Assembly (NCBI RefSeq): GCF_019112545.1
Contig: NW_025064898.1
Location: 587,993-651,992 of the forward strand
Reading direction: 5' to 3'
Length of the DNA: 64,000 nucleotides
Origin: Guyanagaster necrorhizus
Lineage: Eukaryota; Basidiomycota; Agaricomycetes; Agaricales; Physalacriaceae
The position numbers and the translations under genes are program-made. The notes below the pieces were generated by a model. The model ran no database searches, was not told where the DNA came from, and worked only from the letters and a program-made list of their open reading frames with translations. The first letter of the stretch is position 1; every line of letters starts with the position of its first letter. Positions 46,051 to 58,126 of the stretch are shown here, in pieces.

Positions 46051-46827
46051 CACTCTCTCAATTCCAAGTTTCTAGAATATCTGCAGATAGATATTTATAT
46101 AATGATTTTAGTAGGCTTTTAGTGAATATATCTGCTAAATTCTTCTCTGATGCACAGTGCTGAACTTTGACTTTGTTTGAAGCCATGCACTCACAAATGA
46201 AGTAGTGCCATATGTCTATATGCTTTGATCATGCATGGAATATAGGGTTCTCAGTGAATTTGATTGCTAATTGATTGTCAATAAAAATAGTTGTTGCTTC
46301 ATAAGATAGCAGTCCTAATTTGGTTAAGAGTGCTCATAGCCAAATTACTTTCTGGGTTGTATGTGCAAGAGCCATATATTCTGTTTCCATAGTGGATAAG
46401 ACTATGGTGGGCTGTTTCTTTGAGCTTCAAGTAGTAGCCCCCTCTGCATAGATACAGATATAACCAAATATTGATCTTCTATCTATCTGTCTTCTCTCCA
46501 GTCTGAGTCTGAATAAGATATCAGCTTATTCATAGTCTCTCCATATGTGATTCCAAAGTCTAGAGTCCTCTTCAGATAGCAAAAAACTCACTTCAAGACT
46601 GTGACATGCTCAGCAGCTGGATTCTACACATACTTGCTTAATTTGGTGACAGCATATACAATGTCAGGCTAGGATCCATTGGCTGCATACATTAGTGATC
46701 TGACACCAGTATGGTAATATTGTCTGATGGCTGTATCAACATCTCATAGGTCTTCTGTCAGAATTTTCTCTAGCTGTACATTTGGATCCATAGACATTTT
46801 AACTGGTTTGCAGTCATTCATGCCTAT

Positions 46828-47472
46828 TCACTCAAGTACTTTGAGAATATATACTTTCTGAGATAGAGTGATAGTGCTTTTGTCCCAATTCCTATCTATC
46901 TTCATGCCTAATATATATTGAATCTCCTTTATATCTGTGACATTTAGCTTTTTCTTAAGCTCTTCTTTCATTTTAGATATAGTTTTATTATCTGACGCAA
47001 GCAATATTATATTATCAACATGTACAGCTATAATTATGAGACTAGAACTCATTTGTCTGATGTACACACATTGATCACTGATCAATCTGGTGTATCCAAG
47101 TCCCAAAAATGTAGCATTTAATTTATTGCTTCAAACTCAGCTAGATTGCTTGAGTCCATACAATGTTAATTTGAGGTGTGCTGCTTTTCCACTCCTATCT
47201 GAATATTCAGGGAGCTGTGCTATATAGATGAATTTATTAAGTTTACCATTTAAATAAGTTCCAACAACATCTATTCTATGAATGATTAGGTTTCTTTGAG
47301 TGGCAATTGCTATAAGTAGGCAGAATGTGTCCAGCCTGACAATAGATGTATATATCTTAAAGAAATCAATGTCAGGTATCTGTGAAAATCCTTTTGCAAC
47401 AAGTCTGGCCTTATACCTGGTGATTTTTCTATCACCATCCCTTTTCAATCTGTAAGTCCACTTGCAATCCAC
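46828..47472 (-). pseudogene. copia reverse transcriptase relic
   Basis: RYKARLVAKGFSQIPDIDFF, IHRIDVVGTYLNGKLNKFIY, LTLYGLKQSS and IAVHVDNIILLASDNKT are the standard landmarks of copia reverse transcriptase. The box that is normally VDD reads VDN, so the second active-site Asp is lost. A frame break lies near 47120. Confidence 0.85.
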
Positions 47473-48769
47473 AAGTGATCTGTCTTTGAGTAATTCTTCC
47501 AGCTGCTATATGCCTAGAAAAGTCAATAGATTGTATTCTTCATCTATTGCTTTCTTTTAATAATGCCAATCTGGCTTTATCTTAGCTTCTTCAAGGCTTA
47601 ATAGCTCATCACTGAGATTGTCTGCAGTTTCTCTAATACATGCATAGTCTATTGCAATATTTACAGCTTCCAAAGATGATTCTCCTGAGATACTCTGTTG
47701 TTCCAATGTTTTTACAGCTCATACATTTTGTGAAGTGTCTGGTAACTTAGTTGAGTCTTTGATGCAATCTGAGCTGATTTGTCACATGGCTTGATCACTT
47801 TCTCATGCTATATTGGGAACTTTGATTTGATCAATGACATATCAGAGGCTGTTTCCTCTTTTGATTTGGCATTTTCAGCATTCAAGAGTCATCTGAAATG
47901 CCATCATTTTCATTCAGAGTCTGCTTGACTTTGCTCTCTGACTCTCCCTTGAGCAATGAAGAATAGAGGACTATATAGTCAGTGTCTATAGGCTCTATAG
48001 TGTTGCTTTCAGAGAATATAACATTTCTTGAGATCTGAATCTGCCTGGTTTGAGGGTTATAATATCTTCAGGCTCTGGATTCATCTGTAAGATCTGTAAA
48101 AATAAATTTTCTTAACTTTGGGTCCAGTTTTGATCTCTTGTTGTCTTGCTGCAACACTCAGCACTTTACTCCAAATTCCTGGAGTGCCAAAATATCTGGT
48201 TTTATGCTCTGAAACACTTCTTCTGGGGTCAGATCATTTTTGATAGCCTGGGTTGATGATTGGTTCTTCAGGTATGTGGCATATACCACTGCCTTGGGTC
48301 ATAGAAACTTTAGTAAGTGATTGTCATGATTTTTCTATTTCTTTTCCTTCTTTTACTCCTATTTATGCTGAGTCAGAGTGCCTAGGCCAGCACTTAGAAA
48401 CTGTGAGACAACCTTAGTCAGCACACACCATTGTCTTGTGACATGTAGCAATGCCTTGATAACAAAACAATATCTCTTTTGTAGGAAGTAATGATGCTCT
48501 AGGACAATGAGCTCTATAACCACAGAATATACAATTAGTAATACTATATTCATCTGTGAAGCAAACAGTATATAAGTAGCATAGACAGTGCCATATAACT
48601 CTAGCCTTGAGCTATTCTTTATTCTACTACTTTATCTCAAGTCAATTTGTATTGACCTTAAGATATAATACTGCTAAACACATTTAGTGGACTCAAGCAT
48701 GACTGTATAAACTCAATACAGTGCTTGTTTATTATGTGTTTATGATCATATGTCACTTGAGTCTAACAG

Positions 48770-49020
48770 TGATATTTTTCTAGCATAGCATATGCATGCT
48801 CTATAAGAGTCTGATTTATTCTCTCAGCAACTCTATTTTGAGATAAGGAGTATGCTGCAGTCAATTCCAACTGTATACTATTATCCTGGAGATATTCCTT
48901 TACCTCTTTATTGATATATTCCTTTCCATTATTAATCCTCATAAACTTCAGATCCTTCTCTTTGTAGATTTTGATGTATTTTTGATACTGCTGAATCTTC
49001 TTTCAAATTTCCATATCTTG
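48770..49020 (-). pseudogene. copia integrase relic
   Basis: QNRVAERINQTLIEHAYAML on the minus strand near 48790-48840 matches the conserved integrase segment of copia elements. Upstream pieces (48860-49010) are broken by stops. Confidence 0.7.
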
Positions 49021-49341
49021 CTTTGACTTTAAAAAATATAACATTGTTCTTTGAGATTTTTTATCTGTGAAGCTTATATAATATCTTTCACCATAGATAC
49101 CCTGAGTTCAGGCTGGCCTCTATAGATCTGAAAATGTTATTTCCCTTATTTCAGTATAGTATCTTTTGGCTTTCTGTGGAAATAGCTTAGTATGATGCTT
49201 AGCTTTTATGCTAGCTATACAATCTGTCTAAGGCTTGGCTAACTCATTTATATTCATCTCTTTGACCATTTTCTTTTTAAATAGTCTTTTTACTGATTCC
49301 ATATTTAAGTGATCTAATGCTTTGTGTCACTTTTGCCATAA

Positions 49342-49620
49342 TTAGACTGATTTTACAACATGGGTCTGAGTTATTTCTAGAACAATGATGTTAAGACTGT
49401 ACAGCTTTGATATTTTATCTCTATAGCTGATTAGCTTGCCATATGATGAGATAATATCCATTCTGGACTCTTTGAATTTGAGTTCAAATCTAGCATCTGT
49501 GATGTGCCCTAGTGACATAAGATTGAATAGTGCATCAGAACAGTGGATACACTTCTTTAGTATGACTGAAGTGATCTTTTCTCCTTCAACTATTTTAATC
49601 TTAACAGTTCCTCTTCTCAA
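49342..49620 (-). pseudogene. copia GAG-pre-integrase relic
   Basis: Reads CIHCSDALFNLMSLGHITDA followed by ARFELKFKESRMDII, the pattern of the segment between protease and integrase in copia polyproteins (LFNLMSLG...). Confidence 0.65.
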
Positions 49621-50012
49621 GCCTTTGGATTTGCCTACACCAATGACTTCATGTCTTAGGATTTTAATATAGTCAGAAAAATCTAATCTATTTTTAACTA
49701 TATATCTGGTGGTGCCAGAGTCCTCTAGCTATGATACTCCTGAGAGTGAGATAAGTGCAATATCTGTTGCATAAAATACATAGTCATTTTCTTCTGAGTC
49801 TGATTTAGCAACACATGCCTGAGTCTGACCCCTTCCCTTTTCTTTCCATGACTTTTCAGAATTCTTTTTCTATTTTGGCAATTTATTCTGATATGACCAG
49901 TTTCCCTATATCTATAACATGTGACTTTTAGATAGGACTTCTTGCCATGTGCTGCAAGTGTTATAGTCCAATCAAAAGTCTTTTTCTTTAATCAGATGTC
50001 TTTCTGAAGAAT

Positions 50013-50324
50013 TCAGAAAATCAACTTGTAAGAATCTTTCAAGTCAGCAGTATCTGCTGATGAGATAAATGAATTCCATGATTCTGAGAGTGATGTAAGT
50101 AGTGTAATAGAGAAGTCCTCCTCCCCAACTTTCTGCTTAAGAGATGCCAGCTCCTCCTGATAGGATCTCATAGTCCTAATATACTCCTCTATGTTTTCTC
50201 CTTCTTCACACTGAGCTCTGAAGAATTTCCTTCTGACAAGAACAATTTCTATGGGTCCTCTGGACTCATGCATATCTTTCAGAGCTTTTCTATCACTCTT
50301 CTTCCAATCTGCCATCAGTGTCAT
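50013..50324 (-). pseudogene. copia gag relic
   Basis: ADWKKSDRKALKDMHESRGP and EEGENIEEYIRTMRSYQEEL, then LLTSLSESWNSFISS, is a typical copia gag (UBN2-like) pattern. It is the longest intact frame at the 5' end of the element. Confidence 0.72.
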
Positions 50325-50548
50325 ATCTGCCAGGGCCAGAGTGCTTCTGTCTGCATAATCAATTAGTCCTAAATCAGTTAGGATATTGATTATTTTGATT
50401 TTTCATATCAGGTAATTTTCTGAGCCCTTAAGGAGGTCAATTCTATATATGGACTGGCTATCCATGCAGTTCTATGTGTGTATATAAAGTACAAAAGAAT
50501 GCAAAGTGAGTAGTAATGTAAGTTCAGTTATGACTGAGGCCTATAATC

Positions 50549-50756
50549 TGTTGTAAGTAGAGAGCAGAGTAATGTACAGAAGATTAGAATTAGTCTCTTG
50601 AGAGAGAGACATTCTACTTAAATACATTCTGTACTACTTTGAGATCTTTCTATGAAATACTAAATAAGTATGGGTCACAGTCCAAGTCAGCTGCTGCTGA
50701 CCAATATAGCATCTTTGAGTACATTCTCATACTTGTTCAGGATTGTTATCCTAACA
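50549..50756 (-). repeat. copia 5' LTR (element orientation)
   Basis: 208 bp, partner of 45843-46050, immediately followed by the GTGAC duplication. Confidence 0.9.
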
Positions 50757-51060
50757 GTGACAATCCTGCTTTGAGCATGTGCATAACTAATATCTTCCAG
50801 AGGGATAAACACATATGAGCTTATGAAGATAAACTCATTTTTGATATAGTTTGACTCCTTGAATTCCAAATTTCTCATTAACATGCCTGGTTCTGACAAA
50901 ACAAGACTCTTAATAGAAGGGTTCTGTTTGAACTGGGAATTTTACTTCATAGCAATCATCAATTCATTTAAACTTAGATCCAAGGACATGGAGAAAACAT
51001 TGAGATGTCTATATCAGCCATTTTCTTCCTTTGAAGGAAGGTGCCAGCTTTGACTCTTAT
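50757..51060 (+). pseudogene. decayed P-loop (Crinkler-like) family gene, third copy
   Basis: Continues the host gene after the copia insertion. It reads NSKFLINMPGSDKTRLLIEG followed by FCLNWEFYF, clearly related to VNAPGSGRTRLTLEALCYHW of the gene at 33538-36132. The last Gly of the P-loop is Asp here. A stop (TGA) lies a little upstream at about 50816. CpG is nearly absent. The copy is on the plus strand, opposite to its relative 15 kb away. Confidence 0.68.
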
Positions 51061-54000
51061 TTGGCTTTCAATCAACAGTATACCTACTGTCTTTTCAATG
51101 AGACTCTTTTCTATTACTTGCTTTTTTAAGAGATTTTTGCAAGCAATGCTAGAAAATTCTTCAGCAAATGACCTCTGGTGCTGTTGGTTATAGGTCTAGT
51201 TGCAGCTGTATATGATCTCCAAACCAGATGAGAATGGTTGCTGTGAGAATCCTTTGCTGGAGCTCATGGAAGTAATCTCACAATGGCCTATTCCAACTGA
51301 TTTTCTTAATGAGACTATTTATCAGACTTTGGATGATATTTTTTCCTTGTAGACATCTGATGCACTCTTCTACATTGTCCTCAATAAAGCCAACATTGTA
51401 ACACATAGCACATACTGTTTTTGGGGGCATTTGAGGATCATCCTGTATTGAACAAAATCTTATTGACCTGGCACCATTATACCAAAGAGTATAACATCAC
51501 TTTTGTTATCTCAGAGACAGAAATTCTCTGTGATTACTTTGAAGATGAGAAATGAAGAAGATATAGATGTTCAGATACTAGTGGATTCAACTTGAAGGAC
51601 ATGCAGCAAAACTACATATCACAGTTTCTACTATCATCATTGAATATGAGTACATCTGATGAATAATTCAAGGAGTGTATGTAAAAATAGTTTTGTGGAA
51701 AGTATGTATTATCTATATTGTTTGGCAGCATGCTTAGCATTTTTCTATAGGCATAGACCTATAGCAGCAGTTCTACTCCTGCCATTGTTGGCTAGTTTTC
51801 AAAGCCTACACTGACATATTGATGATACCTTTTCTATGATCACAAAATATAGACCAAAGAACAGTAAACTCCTTATATCAGTGGAGGAAGATATATCACT
51901 TTCTGTAACCTATGTGTGTATAAAAATGCCAAAATTTGATCAATATGAGTGCCATGTGAATATTCACCTCTTTGGTGGGCATTGACCATCTCTAAGTGCC
52001 TTCAGTCACTACAACTGTTTACAATTTGCTTATCAATTGTCTTGTTACTATTGATCATCACTTGGTCTTTGGAACTGATAGTTAACACTGTGTTATTTAC
52101 TATGAGTAGATGCATTAACAAAGATATGCAGCAGCTAGTGATGGATAAGCTAATCTACTTGATCACCAGAGCTTGATGCTTCTTGAAGCAAAATTGATCA
52201 ATATCAAATATAGACTTTTATCTTTGCTTAAAGCTGTGATATCAAAATCATTTTTCTGCAATGAGCTTTATGGCCTTATGTCTCACTCATGTCTTTTCTG
52301 AGCTCTGTTCTCTGACTAACCTCTTTGCCTTTCTGATGATGAAGTCAGAATAGGCTATGCAGATGGCTGTTCTTGTTCCTCTTAATAGTCTGGATGCAGA
52401 GCTATTATTTTATACTCTTAGCACCTTCAAACACCTGGTCTATATCTCTAAGAGCAGGGATGACACTTTAGCTTGGCTGAGGCATGAGCACAAGACTGTA
52501 TTCTGCATTAGCTCAATTGACTCTTCTGCTTCTGTTCTGCTGTTTGCATTGAAGCTTGCAGATGAGAGTCTTTTCTGGGCCTTCCTGAGTCTAAGCTTGG
52601 ATGGAACCACTGGAGAACCTCTTATAGAGTCAGAAGTTTGAGATGCTCTAGTGAGTTTACAGCCAGAACATGTACTGTGTGAAAATGTAAGTACTCAGTA
52701 TATTAGTCAGACATTCTCTCATATTGTAACTCCAGAAGATCAACTCATTGCAGAGAGTTCAGAAGCTAGAAACCTCTCTCAAGATGGATACATCTCTGAA
52801 TGGTAGGAACATGAGTGTGTCCTAGTCATGACAAGATCCTGTTTAATGCCCTGCACTATTTAAGACTATTAACCAAAAAGACATGCACTAATGATGCAAG
52901 ACAAGCTGTGGAAAGTTTAGTCTTGCACAATCTTAACACTGCTATGCTGAAAGTGACTACTATAGGCCTTCCAATTTATCTCTGTGAGCTTCTAGATGCT
53001 CTCTTTAACTGCTGCACTGAGGTAGGAGACCATACCATTCTACATATTCTTGCATTCCTTCATGCAAATTCTCAGCTTGACTGATTTGTTGATGCAGAAT
53101 CTTCAGACCCATCATTTGCTTTGCTGAATGTCCAGTATGTGCAAAGCACCATGGAAAAATTCTCTCCAAAGGATATTTTAGAGGATATCATGGCAAATGC
53201 TATCACCTTTAGTGGTGAATATGTGGGCATAAAGAAGGAAAGTTCCAATAATAGTCCCATAACCAAGCAGCAACAGTCAGTATCATCTTCATGAGGTGAG
53301 GGCCATAGCTGTTGTTGAGATTTAGACTGTATCCAGAGTACATGCTTATAAGACCTTTAGTCCTTGGATTACAAACTCCTGAGGAGTTCCCCATTGACTT
53401 CTCATATTTATACTAGACTACTCCTTTTCTAGTAGTTTCTATCTAATTTCTTCAATTTCTCTCAGATTCCTTTTTTACTCATCATGCCAGAATGCTGGAT
53501 TGCTCAAACTCTCTTGCAGATTCTAACAGCTGTGTCACTGTGAACTCTGAGACTCTCTGTTGGTTGTGCTGAGTACTTATATTCTCCCTAGCTATGCTTA
53601 GTGCTTGTCAGATCCTTTTAGGTTGAGAACTCAACATAATTATAATTCTTTAATTTCCTACATATATCTTGTAGTGCACTACTGATAATCATAACAGCAA
53701 GGTTGGAGTAACAATGTGTTGTTCTATTGAAAGTTTGGTATGTTTTTAAGGCCACAGATGTGCCATGATTAATGCTGAGATCTAAGATCATCATTAGGAA
53801 GATTATGCATTATCATACTCCTAAGAGACACTACTCATAATCATGGCTTGACTCTAATGAGTCAGACTTCTTGGAGGTGATGCACTGACACTGATCTGAT
53901 GTTTTGAAGGTCTATAACAGATAGTATCAAGTGACAGTAAGTACTGGAAAGGAGCTTGTGGGTGCTTCAGATGCAAATCAGAGATGGTATCCAAACCAAG

Positions 54001-54390
54001 AGGTTTCAGCAAGCTGTTTGTGAGTACAAAGTGACACTGAACATTGTAAGAAATGTCATCTGCTCATGGAAGAATTATGGCTTTAAAGAGGTCGTTCCGG
54101 TGAAAGGGAGGCAAGAAATTGGAATTCCTGCTCTAGCAGCTCCAAAGCATTGTTGAATGAGCAGAGAGACAGAGAGAAACCTCAAACCTGAAGCTAGACA
54201 AGAATGATGTGATCCAAGCATTAGGCTGCCTACTGTTAGGTACAGTTTTGGTTTTCTTGCATTCTAATGCAGTTGGGATATCAAGAATTTATAGCCTTGT
54301 ATGTTCATCAGCTTATCCACATCATGAATCATGATGCATGAGATACAGAATGCTGATGTATCACCCAGCCATGGCACAAGTGTGACCAAC
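51061..54390. other. CpG-depleted decayed sequence right of the copia element
   Basis: About 3.3 kb of AT-rich sequence, presumably the 3' part of the relic P-loop gene and further old repeats. Two longer plus-strand frames exist, 52357-52641 (MQMAVLVPLNSLDAELLFYT...) and 52815-53084 (...RLLTKKTCTNDARQAVESL). I recognise neither. No LTR, inverted terminal repeat or transposase motif was identified here. Confidence 0.4.
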
Positions 54391-54731
54391 CGTTGTTTTT
54401 AAAATTCACTGAGGTGGATTGTCAAGGTTCAAGGTTCAGGCGCAGGGCTGCACAGTCGAGGAGCAGCCAGAGGCATAGCGGCGAGATCAGGGCCGTAGGC
54501 ACATCGGGTCCCGGCCCGTCCTATCAGAATGATGACATCACGGCAACTACCTCTCCACGTGGTTGGAAAAATACCTTTGAACCTCGGGAGCGACTCGCTG
54601 CTTAATTTGCCCCGCCTACGTAGTCCCGGCTGCCTGCTGCTTTCTTTTACACCCCATTCTCCCTATAATAATACCCTCTACGCTCCCTTACCGAATATTA
54701 TTGATCGCTGTCCAAAGTCATCGTCGAACTC

Positions 54732-57700
54732 ATGGATGGGGCGCAGCTGGCGCGGTGGACGCGGTTTGCAGGCAAAGGAGGAATTGGAAAATGTACGGCA
54801 ATAAGAGACTGTATTGCAGAAAGCGGGGACGATTTGATGTTTCTCCAGGTATGTTCTCTGTGCCTTCTTCAAGTCTACATTTTCTGATATTTCGATACAA
54901 CATTCGTCTTTCCTCTGCAGGACGACCTAATTATTGTTCTCATGCAACTACCTCCACCTGACGAAGGATGGTACCTTGGCTACTGTGAAGGCGTTGTTGG
55001 ACGATTCAATGGCACAGACGTTCGATTTGAGAAAGGAGAACGATTAAAGAAACCGGTCCTTGCAAAACGAGGAAGCAGTCGACTCAGCTCCCTGAATATC
55101 CTGGACACGCCAAAAAGCCCGCTCTTCTCAAAGGGAACCTTCAGTGAAGAAGCAAAGATTCTGGAGGTCGAGGATAAGGTCAAGGACAACTATACCATGT
55201 TCACGGCTCCACCTGATACGAGCACCAGCTCGGTTGAAGACGTTCGTCCACTGTCTGATGGTGACAGCATGGCTATTTCGCCGCCCGAGTCAATGTCTGG
55301 GTCGTCAACAGTACGCGAGTCGACAACAATAAGTGTGGCAGAAACAGTAGTGGACAGAGAATCAGCTGGGATGAACATTGGGTTTGCGTTGCTGCAGGAG
55401 TCGGACGGCGAAGACGACAACAGCGTCTACAGCGATGAAAATATGCTGCCTGCAGTAGAGACAACCAAAGAGATAACGGATGAAACGACAGAAGAGATCA
55501 TGGTGATAGTTGAGACTACGGCGACAGAGTCTGAGACGACAATGGAGGCGACTGTTCCGACAACGACGACAGCGGATGAAGAGCGAGAGGTAACGAAGGA
55601 GGAACGAAGGAATAGCGAGGAGGATCCGTCACGGTCGCCGAGTCTGTCAGTGTGGGATATTTACGACGACTACCGGTACTCTAGAGCGACAATGCAGCAT
55701 CAGTCACTGTCGACGTCCTCCATGCACTCCACCAACGGTCCCTCGCAGTCCTTACCATCTCCCCTTCTCCACACCCGATTTAGCAACTACTCCCCGACGG
55801 CCTCGCCAACGTCGTCCACATTCCCGCCCGACGATTCTCCCACCTCCACGCCTTTGCTGCCGCCGCCATCACCCCTAGCGCCATCTCTTCCTCCAGAAAT
55901 AACGTCCCCACCATCAACGCCGCTTCTGATGGTCAGGAAACGGATCCACCCATCTGCTTCGGATGGACCACGAGAATCTCTCTTTCTTCCTCATCCAAAC
56001 GCGCCTCGAGCACCCTCGACAGCGCCAGTGGAGCCTCCAACGTCCAACAACCTCATACCGACACTCAAACACGTTCTCACCCTACCCAACGGTGCCACGA
56101 TCTACGGTAGAACACTGGGTGATCTCTCTAGTGCACACGGACCAGTGGGGATTACGTTCACTGTTGACCCCCCCCCACCTCCACCACCGCCGCCGGTGTT
56201 CGCACCTCGGACCAGCAGCCCTTTGAGGACAAGGAGCAGCGTTTCCGCTTTACGCGAATCTCCGTCACCACTGCCGCGACCGTTCAATGGACCACCTGCC
56301 CCACGGCCAAGAAGCAGAAGCTTCTCGGATTTGCGCGCTGCAGCAATGCAGCAAATAACACCGTCACCGACACGTATGCGAACAGCATCAACGGCTCCAC
56401 TTATCGTGACAACGGCAACACCATCTCCGCCCTCTCGTCTCCGTTCAAACTCAATTGCTCCAAAGCCTATCCTAACCTGGCTTTCATTTGAATCTCCACC
56501 TTCGCCGGTACCTTCTTCACCTACGGCCACCTCTGCATCTCACTCTCTTTCCTTACTTACCAAAATTCCGGAATCAAATTCCGAGTTGCTACCGCCTCCA
56601 ACGAACGAGTCACCGCTCACTGCATCATCTCCAGCATCCCTCTCTGCTTTTCCCATGCCTCCAAGGGGAAATTCACCTGCTTCTCTGTCTTCCTTCCCCC
56701 TTCCGCCGACCTTACCACCGCCATCTATCACGCCTACCACATCTCCGCCGCGTAAACTCTCCCTTCCAAATCTCCGTGCACGTACTGTCTCACATCGTGT
56801 TGCTACCCTTCAATCCCAACGTCCTCCGTCGTTTCAGTCTAGACCTAGCGTTTCAGAGAGTGTACGACCGTCTCTCGACACAGGCTCAATTAAATCTCAG
56901 TCAAGCGGACAGCAGATTCAAGTCAAGAGCACCGAATTTGAACTCATAGCGCCATCCCCAATATCTACTTCTCCTTCATCCTCAAGCCCGTCTTCGCCGT
57001 TCCCTCCAGCCCGAACGATGCCCGTAGAAAGGCAGAAGTCGGCCCAAGAAAAGCAACAGGATCGCGATCGCGAGACCAAGTTCCTCGCTATATTGTCCAC
57101 GCCGAAATCGAAGCAAAAGAAGCTACGAAAGCTAGTTATGGAGGGAGGCAGTATACCTATGAGCGTGCGGTGGCTGGTTTGGATGGAGTTGGTCGGCGGA
57201 GACAAAGACGGCAAAGAACAACCTAGTTCGAATGGTAAGACATGCACGCCAAATGCATACTATATTCTCATCAATAACTTATCTTAGGCGCCGTGGGAGG
57301 TGGTATGCTCACCTCTGGCCCACGTGGAAAGTCGCAAGCAGCGCTAACTGCTCTGCTTGCATCGGAAACCTCCACCGCATCCTCTCCGGCCGAAAAGCTC
57401 TCGCGCGCATATCGTAGGATGTGTCCAGATGTAGCTGGGAGCGATGAACTCTCCTTGATTCTCACGTTCCTCCTCACTCTCGCACCTGAACAAGACGCGT
57501 TTTGGATATTCTGCTGCGTGATGGACTCGTCGCTACGCGGGTACTTTACGGCAGATGAACAAGCGCTGGAGGTTGATGGCGAATTGTTTTCACGGGCGCT
57601 GGGCAAGGCAGATGGTCAGCTAGCACATCATCTCCTCACGACGTTGGGAATACCCGCTGGGAAGCTTATACGCGAAGCTGGTGTGCGAAGGGGGTTCGTC

Positions 57701-58126
57701 GGTGTCATCCGGAACTCTGATGGCGATGAGGAGGAGCTTCGGCGAGTATGGGATACGTGGCTATGTGATGGCCTGCCGACGGTGATAAAAACCCTTCTGA
57801 CGATTGTGACCCTCCTTCGACCAAAACTGATGAGTTGTAAGACTAATAGCGAGGCAAAAGACCTGTTGAGACGAGGCGTGTGTGTTGGGAGAGGCGACAT
57901 TGAACGGATTGGACGGGAGCGGGGATGGAAGGTCTCAGAGGAAGAGGTATGCGGTTTAATCTTCTCGTCTTGCGTTTCATTCGCTAATGTGGCGTCGCGG
58001 CTGCAGATCAGGCGAGAACGTGCACGGATGACCCGTGTTTTGTTTGAGGCTCGAGGGAAGGGCCGGGGAAAAGCCCATGTAGGCCTTGTTGGGGGAGGAA
58101 GAGGGATATCGTTACCCGTAAGGTGA
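54732..58126 (+). CDS. SH3 and TBC (Rab-GAP-like) domain protein
   Basis: Four exons (54732-54848, 54921-57234, 57288-57946, 58007-58126) give 1069 residues. An SH3 domain occupies about residues 25-75 (DDLIIVLMQLPPPDEGWYL then GYCEGVVGRFNGTDVRF). A long disordered part follows, rich in Ser, Pro and Thr with a ten-Pro run near 56170. The TBC part starts around residue 760 with LRKLVMEGGSIPMSVRWLVW and continues through TFLLTLAPEQDAFWIFCCVM and LAHHLLTTLGIPAGKL. Such proteins usually act on Rab GTPases at the cell cortex or on endosomes. The segment that should hold the Arg and Gln fingers has neither IxxDxxR nor YxQ, so GAP activity is doubtful. The start is supported by the clean phase-0 join to the SH3 exon. 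Confidence 0.78.

Larger units (their letters stand above)
45843..50756 (-). mobile_element. Ty1/copia LTR retrotransposon, decayed, nested insertion
   Basis: Two 208-bp direct LTRs (45843-46050 and 50549-50756) with TGTTG...TAACA ends on the plus strand. They are flanked by a perfect 5-bp duplication GTGAC (45838-45842 and 50757-50761). The coding strand is minus, in the order gag, GAG-pre-integrase, integrase, reverse transcriptase, which is the copia order (integrase before RT). The total is about 4.9 kb, normal for the family. All frames contain stops. Confidence 0.88.

Noticed and set aside
56168..56200. Poly-C/CCN microsatellite
   Set aside because: It codes the ten-Pro run of the SH3-TBC protein in frame; it is a feature of that gene, not a separate element.
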